From Methanomassiliicoccaceae archaeon (GTDB lineage Archaea > Thermoplasmatota > Thermoplasmata > Methanomassiliicoccales > Methanomethylophilaceae), in NCBI GenBank assembly GCA_016284295.1, contig JAEEOP010000001.1, positions 62,001 through 126,000 of the forward strand: a stretch of DNA of 64,000 nt, given 5' to 3'. The notes under the pieces were generated by a model. That model ran no database searches, was not told where the DNA came from, and was given only the letters and a program-made list of their open reading frames with translations. The translations under genes and the position numbers were made by a program. This document shows positions 44,599-52,199 of this stretch, one piece after another. Positions within the stretch are counted from its first letter, which is position 1. Every line of letters begins with the position of its first letter.

Positions 44599-44666
44599 TC
44601 ATCGATCCGTATCGATGACATCATGATCAATCATGGACCAAACATGATAGTTCGATACGGTTCAAC
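44599..44666. repeat. Inverted repeats between the structured RNA and the Sel1 gene
   Basis: TCATCGAT-CCGT-ATCGATGA (44599-44618) is a perfect eight-base-pair stem-loop. Its centre, CCGTATCGA, is repeated in inverted form as TCGATACGG near 44655. Together they form alternative hairpins in the convergent spacer and may stop transcription from both sides. Confidence 0.4.
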
Positions 44667-46745
44667 TCACTGAACAGGATCATTTAGATCGGAGTCCTTG
44701 CCGCTGTCCTTGTCATCCTCGGAATCGTTACCGTGGTCCGTACGCTTCCTTCTGCGCTCAGCACGGATATCCCACTCGGTGACGCGGGTCTTCGCATCGC
44801 GATTGCCGCATTCAGCGGCCATCCTCATGTACCTGCGGTACTCATCCACGTTGGGCTCCACGAAGATGCCGTCCTTGTAGAACAGGGCCATGCGGTACAT
44901 GGCCGAAGCATCGCCGTACTCCACAGCGCTCCTGATGAGATCGAACGATTCCTGAGTATTCTCCTTGGTCTCGCTATGCTCCACGATCATGTCCGCCAGC
45001 CTCACCCTGGGCCCTCCGCCGGCGAGTGCGGCCTTGCTCTGCAGGTCGAACGCACCCTTCAGGCTCTTCTTGAAGCCCTTTCCCTGCTCGTACTTCGTTG
45101 CGAGCCTGGTCATGGACTGGGGCTGATAGGTGCGGGACATCGCCTTCAACAGGTAGTTGCTGACATCGAAGTCCCCTTTGCGGGCCTTCAGTGTCTCCAT
45201 GGCGGACTTGCGGGAATCGTTCAGTATGGAGTTGGAGTAGATGCCGAACCACTTCTTGGCCTGCTCCACATCCTTCTCCGTGCCGATGCCGGAATCCAGC
45301 ATGGATGCGACCTGATACTGGGATCTGGAATTCCCTACCAGAGCGGACATCATGTACCATTTGAACGCCTCCTCTGGATCCTTTTTCATGAACTTGCCGT
45401 CCATGTATAGGTCCCCCAGCATGTACATCGCCTTGTTGTGGCCGTTCTCAGCCGCCCTCTTCAGATGCCTGATGCATTTCTCCAGGTCCCTCTCGACGCC
45501 GTTGGCGTCGCGGTACATCTGCGCTATGAGGACGTCCGCATCGCTCCAGCCGATCTCGGCGGCCTTCTCCAGGTATTCCAGGGCCTCCTTGTAATCCCCG
45601 GTCGTGATTGCGGACCTGTACATCAGGTTGCCGTAGTTGTAATAGTCATAGGGGTAGCCGCTGTCACAGAATCCCTTCATGAGCTCCCTGAGCCCCTTGA
45701 TGTCCTCAAGGACGTCGCTCTGCAGGGATGCGTACTTCCTCCTGGCCTCGAAGTTTCCGGCCTCCGCCGCCCTTTGGAACAGGACAAGGGCCTCTTCCTC
45801 TTTGCCTTCGGACATCACGATGTTGGCCAGGTCGTTGAGGGCCATCGGGTGGTCCCTGAGAGCGGCCTGCTCCAGCCACCTCCTCATCTCCGCCGGGTCC
45901 TTCTCCACCCCGATCCCGTCGCGGTAGAATGTGGCGAGCCTGTACTGCGCTGATGAGGACCCATCGTTGGCCAGGTGCAGCGTCTCCTCGAAGGACTCGT
46001 TTATGGAACGCGAGTATTCGTCGACGATCTCGTCCGCGGGACCGTCCATCTTGATGGTGCGGTCCGAGATCCATACCGCACGGTTGCATGTGCGCTTGAT
46101 CGTGTTCATGCTGTGGGATGTGAACAGGACTGTCTTCCCGGTGCGGACCAGACTCTTCAGGTGCTCTGACGCCTTCTGAGCGAAGGCCATGTCCCCTGTG
46201 CTCAGGGCCTCGTCCACCAGGAAGATGTCCGCGTCCACATTGATCATGACCGAGAACGCCAGGCGCGACCTCATTCCGGAGGAGTACGTCCTCACGGGGT
46301 TGTCTATGAAGACACCGAGATCGGAATACTCTATTGCCCTTTCGAGGTGCTCCATGATCTTGTCCCTCGGGATGCCGTAAAGCTCGCTCCTGAGGATGAT
46401 GTTGTCCCTTCCGGACATGTCGTTGTGGAAACCCATGCTGAGCTCCAGGATGCTCGCAACCTTCCCCTTGACCTCTATGGTCCCCTCGTCCGGCTCTATG
46501 ATGCCGGAGATCATCTTGAGGAAAGTGCTCTTACCGCATCCGTTGCGTCCGAGGATCCCGACTATGTCCCCTCTCCTGACCTCCAGGTCGATGTTGTCGA
46601 ACACGGGGTACTGGATCCTCTTGACGAAACCCAGCCTGCTCTTCTTCTGGTTGGGATCCAGGATCGTGTAGGACTTCTTCATCCCCTTGACCCTGATCAC
46701 CACATCGTCGTCCGCCGGGGCGGGCATGCCGTCGATCTCGGTCAT
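44667..46745 (-). CDS. ABC ATPase (TagH-like) fused to Sel1 repeats
   Basis: A 692-residue protein starting at the ATG at 46745 (MTEIDGMPAPADDDVV). Residues 15-250 form an ATPase of the polysaccharide/teichoic-acid export type: Walker A GRNGCGKST, signature YSSGMRSRL, Walker B IFLVDEALSTGD. From about residue 270 to 670 it carries Sel1-type TPR repeats, such as SAQYRLATFYRDGIGVEKDP, KAMYMLGDLYMDGKFMKKDP and SQYQVASMLDSGIGTEKDVE. The end is charged and disordered. In known TagH/Wzt relatives the C-terminal domain binds the exported polymer, so here the repeats may recruit a protein partner. It overlaps the permease stop by one base. Confidence 0.87.
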   Translation of the reverse strand: MTEIDGMPAPADDDVVIRVKGMKKSYTILDPNQKKSRLGFVKRIQYPVFDNIDLEVRRGDIVGILGRNGCGKSTFLKMISGIIEPDEGTIEVKGKVASILELSMGFHNDMSGRDNIILRSELYGIPRDKIMEHLERAIEYSDLGVFIDNPVRTYSSGMRSRLAFSVMINVDADIFLVDEALSTGDMAFAQKASEHLKSLVRTGKTVLFTSHSMNTIKRTCNRAVWISDRTIKMDGPADEIVDEYSRSINESFEETLHLANDGSSSAQYRLATFYRDGIGVEKDPAEMRRWLEQAALRDHPMALNDLANIVMSEGKEEEALVLFQRAAEAGNFEARRKYASLQSDVLEDIKGLRELMKGFCDSGYPYDYYNYGNLMYRSAITTGDYKEALEYLEKAAEIGWSDADVLIAQMYRDANGVERDLEKCIRHLKRAAENGHNKAMYMLGDLYMDGKFMKKDPEEAFKWYMMSALVGNSRSQYQVASMLDSGIGTEKDVEQAKKWFGIYSNSILNDSRKSAMETLKARKGDFDVSNYLLKAMSRTYQPQSMTRLATKYEQGKGFKKSLKGAFDLQSKAALAGGGPRVRLADMIVEHSETKENTQESFDLIRSAVEYGDASAMYRMALFYKDGIFVEPNVDEYRRYMRMAAECGNRDAKTRVTEWDIRAERRRKRTDHGNDSEDDKDSGKDSDLNDPVQ

Positions 46746-47548
46746 CACAGCACCTCCGGAAGCTTCTTCTCGTAATGGAAGAACACCCATGCGCCTATGA
46801 TCAGCGCTGAGGTCGTCAGGATCAGGCTCATGGCCAGGTACTCCACGTGCGGGAATATACCGTAGTACAGCAGGTCGTGGAAGGTCTCCACGTAGTAGGT
46901 GAACGGATTCCACCATACTATGGTCCCCAATAATCCCTGGGCCTCGCTGGCCAGAAAGAAGGTGGGGGTGATCCATATGACCAGCCTCATGAACACGTTC
47001 ATGAAGTACCCCACATCCTTGACGAACACCGTCACCGTGGATATCGCCATGGAGCATCCTATCGAGAACAGCAGCATCAGCAGCAGCTCTATCGGCAGTA
47101 TGATGAAACCGATCCAGTTCACATACTGACCCGAGAGCATGATGATCATGATGATGAACATGTATGCGAAGATCACGCCCAGGAAATCCGTCAGGACCGA
47201 TGCTATGACCACGATCTCCCTTGGGAACTTCATCTTGGTTATGTACTGGGCCCCCCTGGTTATCGCATTGCCCCTGAGGCTGTTGGATATGAACGTCACA
47301 GGGAACATTCCAGCCGCCAGATAGATCCAGAAGTCCTCCAGAGGACGGGGCCTGATGTAAGTGAATGTGATGGTGAGCACGGCTATGGTCAGAAGAGGGA
47401 ACAGCATATGCCAGATGAAGCCGACGTATGTGCTCTTGTAACGGCCTGCGGTATTCCTCCTGATCAGGGCCAGCAGGATCCCCCTGTTCTCGTGCACGTC
47501 CCTCATGGACTGCGCCATCCTTGCGAAGAGGTTCATCATGTCACACAC
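46745..47548 (-). CDS. ABC-2 permease, polysaccharide export type (TagG/Wzm-like)
   Basis: A 267-residue membrane protein with six hydrophobic spans. The family entry region RRNTAGRYKSTYVGFIWHML and the late WWNPFTYYVETFHDLLYYG are typical of TagG/RfbA/Wzm exporters. It partners the Sel1-fused ATPase that follows and overlaps the LRR surface protein ahead of it by eight bases. It likely exports a surface glycan or glycolipid. Confidence 0.88.
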   Translation of the reverse strand: MCDMMNLFARMAQSMRDVHENRGILLALIRRNTAGRYKSTYVGFIWHMLFPLLTIAVLTITFTYIRPRPLEDFWIYLAAGMFPVTFISNSLRGNAITRGAQYITKMKFPREIVVIASVLTDFLGVIFAYMFIIMIIMLSGQYVNWIGFIILPIELLLMLLFSIGCSMAISTVTVFVKDVGYFMNVFMRLVIWITPTFFLASEAQGLLGTIVWWNPFTYYVETFHDLLYYGIFPHVEYLAMSLILTTSALIIGAWVFFHYEKKLPEVL

Positions 47549-49130
47549 CTCTGAAGATCCTGATGATCATGAGCAGGACGATGATGCATATGGCCACCAC
47601 GATAAGGTTCTCGTACGGATACGGGCGCTCTCCCAGATTCTTCACGTCCAGGGTGGTGTAGTCGCCGGTGACGGCGTTGGTCGGTATAGTGTAGGTCTTC
47701 AGCTTGGTCACCTTCACGGTCACCGGATTGGTCTCGGAACCTATCTCCAGGGCGCCGTCATCCAATTCGATCTTGTCGCTGAGCAGCTCTATCTCCTCCA
47801 CTACAAAGGACCCGGCCATTATCCCGAATCTCAGCGATGCTTCCGAATCCTCGGGCACTGTGAACTTCTTGAGGCTCTTGCAGTTGGAGAAGCTCAGGGG
47901 ATCCACCGTCTGCACGGATGCCGGCAGCGTGACCTCCTCCAGCCCAGTTTGGCAGAATGCGTTGTACCCTATGGACACGAGCCTCTCCGACATGACGACC
48001 GTCTTCAGATTGGTGCAGCCGTAGAAGGCTCCGTCGCTGACGATGACGATGTGGCTGATGTCCACCTCCTCCAGGGACTCGCTGTTGAGGAACGCATTGT
48101 ACGGGATGATCTGGATGGTGTCCGGCAGGACGACCTTCTTGAGATACTGCGTTTCGTTGAAGGCCTCGGGCCATATCTGCGATACCTGGTAATCCAAGAC
48201 GAACTCGCTGTCGGTCTTTCCCGAGGGGTACATCATCAGGGTCTTGTAGTCGTCGCCTGTCTCGTACAGCACTCCGTCCAGGGAGGTGTACTTCTGACCG
48301 CCTCTCACATCTATGTATTCCAGATTCTTGCACCCTCCGAATGCCGACATGCCTATGTCCAACACCTTGCCGGGGACCGTGACATGCTCGATCGCGGTAT
48401 CGTAGAACGCATTGGCACCGATGATCCTGAGACCTTCAGGGAGCAGGACCGTACAGAGGTTCTCGCAGCGGGAGAAAGCGCCCTCGTCTATTATGGAGAC
48501 CGACGTCGGCAGGATGTTCATCTCGCCAATCGGATTGATGGACCTCAGATTGCTGCAGCCCTCGAACGCATATGCGCCTATGTCCATGAGACCCTCGTTG
48601 AGCAGGACCTCCTCCAGGGCCAGATTGCCGGCGAAAGCGAAATCATCGACGGTCGAGACCGTCTCAGGGAACTCGTAGCTCAAGAGGGCCTTTCCCTTCG
48701 GGAACATGACCAGGGTGCGCATCTTGTCATCGAACAGGACGCCGTCCTTGGAAGAATAGGCCTCGTTGCCCTCCTCCACCAGGATATCGCTGATGTTGGA
48801 CCCTAAGAACACGGTGGCGATGTACGGCATGCCCAATATCGTTGAAGAGACGGTCACCGATCTGATCACATCGCTCTGATACATGCAGTCGAGCACGGTG
48901 ACCGTGTAGGTCACACCGTCATGCACGACGTAGGACGGGGTCACCAAGTGCTCGACCGCCAGAGCATTATCGAACTCCACGGCCTCGAGGGCCGTTCCGC
49001 CGAGTATCTTGTAAGTATAGCCGCCTTCTACGAAATACGTCTCATCCTCCGCATCGGAATCCGACAGGAAGAACGGGACGACGACAATCGCCACGACTAT
49101 AAGAGATGCGATCAGAGTACGATAACCCAT
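47541..49130 (-). CDS. BspA-like leucine-rich repeat surface protein
   Basis: A 529-residue membrane protein. The ATG at 49130 (MGYRTLIASLIVVAIVVV) is preferred over the GTG at 49172, because a GTATTATTA box lies 25 bases ahead of it. A signal or anchor helix covers residues 4-21. The exported body contains about ten repeats of the BspA/TpLRR type, such as VSTVDDFAFAGNLALEEVLL, LMDIGAYAFEGCSNLRSI and LRIIGANAFYDTAIEHVTVP. The C-terminus is a membrane helix (LIVVAICIIVLLMIIRIF) with a short basic tail. Proteins of this type are common in gut and rumen microbes and mediate adhesion. It is in an operon with a glycan exporter. Confidence 0.88.
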   Translation of the reverse strand: MGYRTLIASLIVVAIVVVPFFLSDSDAEDETYFVEGGYTYKILGGTALEAVEFDNALAVEHLVTPSYVVHDGVTYTVTVLDCMYQSDVIRSVTVSSTILGMPYIATVFLGSNISDILVEEGNEAYSSKDGVLFDDKMRTLVMFPKGKALLSYEFPETVSTVDDFAFAGNLALEEVLLNEGLMDIGAYAFEGCSNLRSINPIGEMNILPTSVSIIDEGAFSRCENLCTVLLPEGLRIIGANAFYDTAIEHVTVPGKVLDIGMSAFGGCKNLEYIDVRGGQKYTSLDGVLYETGDDYKTLMMYPSGKTDSEFVLDYQVSQIWPEAFNETQYLKKVVLPDTIQIIPYNAFLNSESLEEVDISHIVIVSDGAFYGCTNLKTVVMSERLVSIGYNAFCQTGLEEVTLPASVQTVDPLSFSNCKSLKKFTVPEDSEASLRFGIMAGSFVVEEIELLSDKIELDDGALEIGSETNPVTVKVTKLKTYTIPTNAVTGDYTTLDVKNLGERPYPYENLIVVAICIIVLLMIIRIFRGV

Positions 49131-49249
49131 AGGTAGCCATGGACTCCCGTTAATAATACGTTTTTGCACCAAATTTAGCCAGACCTAAGGACATAACGCT
49201 CAAATACGGCCCCATCCTACAGTTGACTTATCAACTAAGGAGCATTCGG

Positions 49250-50107
49250 ATGAGTGAGATAATTGAGATAAAGGACCTCGTCAAGAGATACGGCGACAAG
49301 GTCGCGGTGAACGGCATCAGCTTCACCGTCCATGAGGGGGAACTGTTCGGCTTCCTCGGACCCAACGGTGCCGGGAAGACCACGACGGTCAGATGCGTAT
49401 CCACCCTGACGAACATCACGTCTGGCACCGTTCTAGTCGACGGCGTCGATGTCGTGAAGGACCAGATAGGCGCCAAGAGGTGCATGGGGGTCATCCAGCA
49501 GCAGGTATCGCTGGACAAGGACCTGACCATCCGCGAGAACATGATCTCCCATGCCATGTACCACGGCATGGGGAAGCAGGAGAGGAACGCCAGGATCAAG
49601 GAGCTCACCGACTACTTCGGTCTAGAGGAGTACCTGGACAAACCGGTTGATTCCCTGTCGGGCGGATGGAAGAAGAGGGCGGCCATAGTATGTGCCATGC
49701 TCCACCAGCCCAAGGTGCTGTTCCTGGATGAACCCACCTCCGGACTGGACATCAACGCCAGGCGCCTCCTGTGGGATGTGGTGAAGAAGCTCAACCAGAG
49801 TGGGACCACCATAGTCCTCACCACCCACTACATAGAGGAGGCCCAGGCCCTGTGCGACAGGGTCGGGATCATCGACCACGGGAAGATCATCGCATTGGAC
49901 GATCCCAAGGCTCTCATCGAGCGCACCGGGAAGATCGCCGTGGAGAACATGGTCGACGGGAAGACCGAGTACCACTACTTCCCCAGCATGAAGGATGCCC
50001 AGGACTTCGTCGCGGACAACGGGCTGGACGACGCCACCGTCAGGAAGACCAACCTAGAGGACGTGTTCGTGGAGCTCACCGGAAAATCGGTAGGTGATCA
50101 GAAATGA
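49250..50107 (+). CDS. ABC transporter ATPase (DrrA-like), third pair
   Basis: A 285-residue ATPase starting at the ATG at 49250 (MSEIIEIKDLVKRYGDK), seven bases after an AAGGAG. An in-frame ATG at 49223 is less likely. Walker A is GPNGAGKTTT, the signature is LSGGWKKRA, Walker B is VLFLDEPTSGLD and the H-loop is LTTHYIEEAQA. It is a paralogue of the two ATPases in the CobN1 operon, but it stands alone with its permease next to the nitrogenase-like genes. Confidence 0.92.
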   Translation: MSEIIEIKDLVKRYGDKVAVNGISFTVHEGELFGFLGPNGAGKTTTVRCVSTLTNITSGTVLVDGVDVVKDQIGAKRCMGVIQQQVSLDKDLTIRENMISHAMYHGMGKQERNARIKELTDYFGLEEYLDKPVDSLSGGWKKRAAIVCAMLHQPKVLFLDEPTSGLDINARRLLWDVVKKLNQSGTTIVLTTHYIEEAQALCDRVGIIDHGKIIALDDPKALIERTGKIAVENMVDGKTEYHYFPSMKDAQDFVADNGLDDATVRKTNLEDVFVELTGKSVGDQK

Positions 50108-50892
50108 CCGAAACGAACGTCAACGGATATAGGAGGTACAACGGGTTCCTCCATCAGGTCTACCATGTGGCCTGGTCAGACATGATGTTCCTCAAGCACA
50201 ACTTCTGGAACACGCTGGTGATGACCATTATGAGCCCGCTGCTCTACCTTATAGCGTTCGGATACGGGCTGAGGACAGGGACGACAGATATAGGGGTGTC
50301 CTACGTCGCGTTCGTCATACCCGGTATCATGTCCCTGAGCTCGCTGTCATCCTCATTCGCATCCACATCAACGAGATTGAACGTGCAGAGGCTGTACTAC
50401 AAGAGCTTCGACGAGATGGTTATGTGCCCCCTGAGCATGTCTGCCATCGTGCTCGGAAAGAGCATGCTCGGACTTGTCAGAGGCATGCTGGGATGCTTCC
50501 TGATGTACGCATTGGGACTGTTCCTCGCCCCAGACCTGCAGCTGACGCCCCTGGCGGTCATCTGCGTGATCCTGAGCTGCATGGTGTTCTCGATGCTGGG
50601 AGTCCTAGCCGCGCTGCTGGCGAAATCCCATCAGAGCATGGCGACGTTCAACAGCCTGATCATCCTCCCGATGACCTTCCTGTGCGGAACGTTCTTCTCC
50701 GTATCGTCATTGGACCCCATCTTCCAGGCCGTGCTGTACTGCCTCCCGCTGACACACGCCAGCGGATGCATAAGGGCAGCATGCCTGCCTCAGGTGCTGG
50801 AGTTCCCCTGGTGGTCGCTCGTGGTGCTGGTGGTGTTCGGAATCATCGTGTTCCTGATTTGCCGCCACCTGCTGAAGACCAGGAAGATCTGA
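50104..50892 (+). CDS. ABC-2 type permease (DrrB-like), third pair
   Basis: A 262-residue membrane protein overlapping the ATPase as ATGA. It has YHVAWSDMMFLKHNFWNTLV, FVIPGIMSLSSLSSSF, the FDEMVMCPLSMSAIVLGKSM region and ILPMTFLCGTFFSVSSL, matching the two permeases of the CobN1 operon. It forms an exporter with the preceding ATPase. Its 3' end converges on the NifK-like gene, with a bidirectional hairpin between them. Confidence 0.9.
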   Translation: MTETNVNGYRRYNGFLHQVYHVAWSDMMFLKHNFWNTLVMTIMSPLLYLIAFGYGLRTGTTDIGVSYVAFVIPGIMSLSSLSSSFASTSTRLNVQRLYYKSFDEMVMCPLSMSAIVLGKSMLGLVRGMLGCFLMYALGLFLAPDLQLTPLAVICVILSCMVFSMLGVLAALLAKSHQSMATFNSLIILPMTFLCGTFFSVSSLDPIFQAVLYCLPLTHASGCIRAACLPQVLEFPWWSLVVLVVFGIIVFLICRHLLKTRKI

Positions 50893-50901
50893 AACCACTT
50901 G

Positions 50902-50917
50902 CCCGGGGGGACCCGGG
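50902..50917. terminator. Bidirectional hairpin between permease and NifK-like genes
   Basis: CCCGGG-GGGA-CCCGGG forms a six-base-pair stem with a GNRA-type loop, ten bases after the permease stop and eight before the stop of the convergent NifK-like gene. It could end transcription from both sides. Confidence 0.5.
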
Positions 50918-50924
50918 TGACTTC

Positions 50925-52199
50925 TCAGCTGTTGCGCACGCCGTGCAGGATCTCGTCGAGGATGAACAGGCTTCCCTGCACCCCGTAGATGGGACGGGGG
51001 ATCACATCATCGAGACCCATCGATGACTGACCGATGGGGATGCCTATCATGCATTCCCCGTTGAGCGACATGGTGAGAGCGGTTATCCCCTCGCACAGGA
51101 CGATGTTCGAACCCGCGACCAGCTCCTTCCCGAACGAGTCCGAGTAATCGACGGATTCGAGGAACCTCTTCAGGCATTCGACCTCTTTCTCATCATACCC
51201 GGGATCGACGTCAACTCCGATGGGCGCCACCGCCAGGTACGTGTACAGCCATTCGGTGAGCGGCCTCACCACGGAGGACACACCTGCTATGGAGAACCTC
51301 AGCCCCTTGATGCGCAGTGCGTTGTACTTCATTCCGACGAACTTGCGGTAGATAGTGTCCCTGGCCTTGGCCACCTTCGCCAACGGTACGGATGGATCCT
51401 TGCCGGTGACCTCGGCGATCTTCCTGTACCATGCTTCCACAGCGTCGAAGCCGACCGGTGCTCCTTTGTCAGAACGGATGGTCTTTACCCCTTTCGACTC
51501 GTAGAACTCGCAGAGCCTGGCGCATGCCTCGGGGCATACGACGATGTTGTATTCCGAATTGACGGAATCGCATAGCTGCTCCAGGTCCGCTCCTGCACCC
51601 GGCACGCATCTGACCTTGAGCCCCATGGCCTCCAGGTTCTCCCTCATCTCGTCCACGGCGTACTCCCAATCCTTCTCCAGGACGGTCATACCTACCAGGT
51701 TCACCGTGTCCTTGTCGACATGCGCCCTCTCCGGAGCGAGATGCTCCATTATCTCTGTGATGGTGTGATCGTATCCTTCCGTCATGGGCATGGACACCAG
51801 CGCCTCATCCATCCAGATGGCGCGGTCCCTCATGCCGGCCTCGATTATCGCCTTCTCATGGTTGTCCCCGATGAGTCCGGCGCCGGGGGAGTTGATGATC
51901 ACCACAATCTTCGGCCTCTTGCCGTCGATGATTGGGAGCCCCTCCTCCAGCTTGTAGTACGCACCGTTGATGAAGTCGTACTCGTCCAGATAGGTGGCAG
52001 GGACCCTCGGGTACCCGTAGAAGTACGGCACGAAGTAGTCGTCATGCTCCTCCAGCCTCATCCTCGGGAACACGGCGCTGGAGTAGACCATGAACCTCAC
52101 CCTGCATCCGCCCGGCCCGTGCAGGAACGCAAGGGCATCGGAGATGCTCTCCACTGCCATCACAGCACCGACGAATCCGTCGGGGAGAGTCCTCTTCAT
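50925..52199 (-). CDS. Nitrogenase component-1-like subunit (NifK-like)
   Basis: A 424-residue protein of the nitrogenase/oxidoreductase component 1 superfamily (NifD/K, BchN/B, CfbD). The HGPGGCR motif (Cys32) corresponds to a P-cluster-type ligand. The next expected ligand position reads IINSPGAGLIGDN, with Ser in place of the usual Cys of TTC-P-x-x-x-IGDD. It overlaps the upstream NifH-NifD fusion as ATGA, so the two surely act together. With three or more Cys on the fused NifD-like half and one here, the cluster could resemble the asymmetric 4Fe-4S site of dark-operative protochlorophyllide reductase. The substrate is unknown; a tetrapyrrole is suggested by the CobN neighbours. Confidence 0.82.
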   Translation of the reverse strand: MKRTLPDGFVGAVMAVESISDALAFLHGPGGCRVRFMVYSSAVFPRMRLEEHDDYFVPYFYGYPRVPATYLDEYDFINGAYYKLEEGLPIIDGKRPKIVVIINSPGAGLIGDNHEKAIIEAGMRDRAIWMDEALVSMPMTEGYDHTITEIMEHLAPERAHVDKDTVNLVGMTVLEKDWEYAVDEMRENLEAMGLKVRCVPGAGADLEQLCDSVNSEYNIVVCPEACARLCEFYESKGVKTIRSDKGAPVGFDAVEAWYRKIAEVTGKDPSVPLAKVAKARDTIYRKFVGMKYNALRIKGLRFSIAGVSSVVRPLTEWLYTYLAVAPIGVDVDPGYDEKEVECLKRFLESVDYSDSFGKELVAGSNIVLCEGITALTMSLNGECMIGIPIGQSSMGLDDVIPRPIYGVQGSLFILDEILHGVRNS

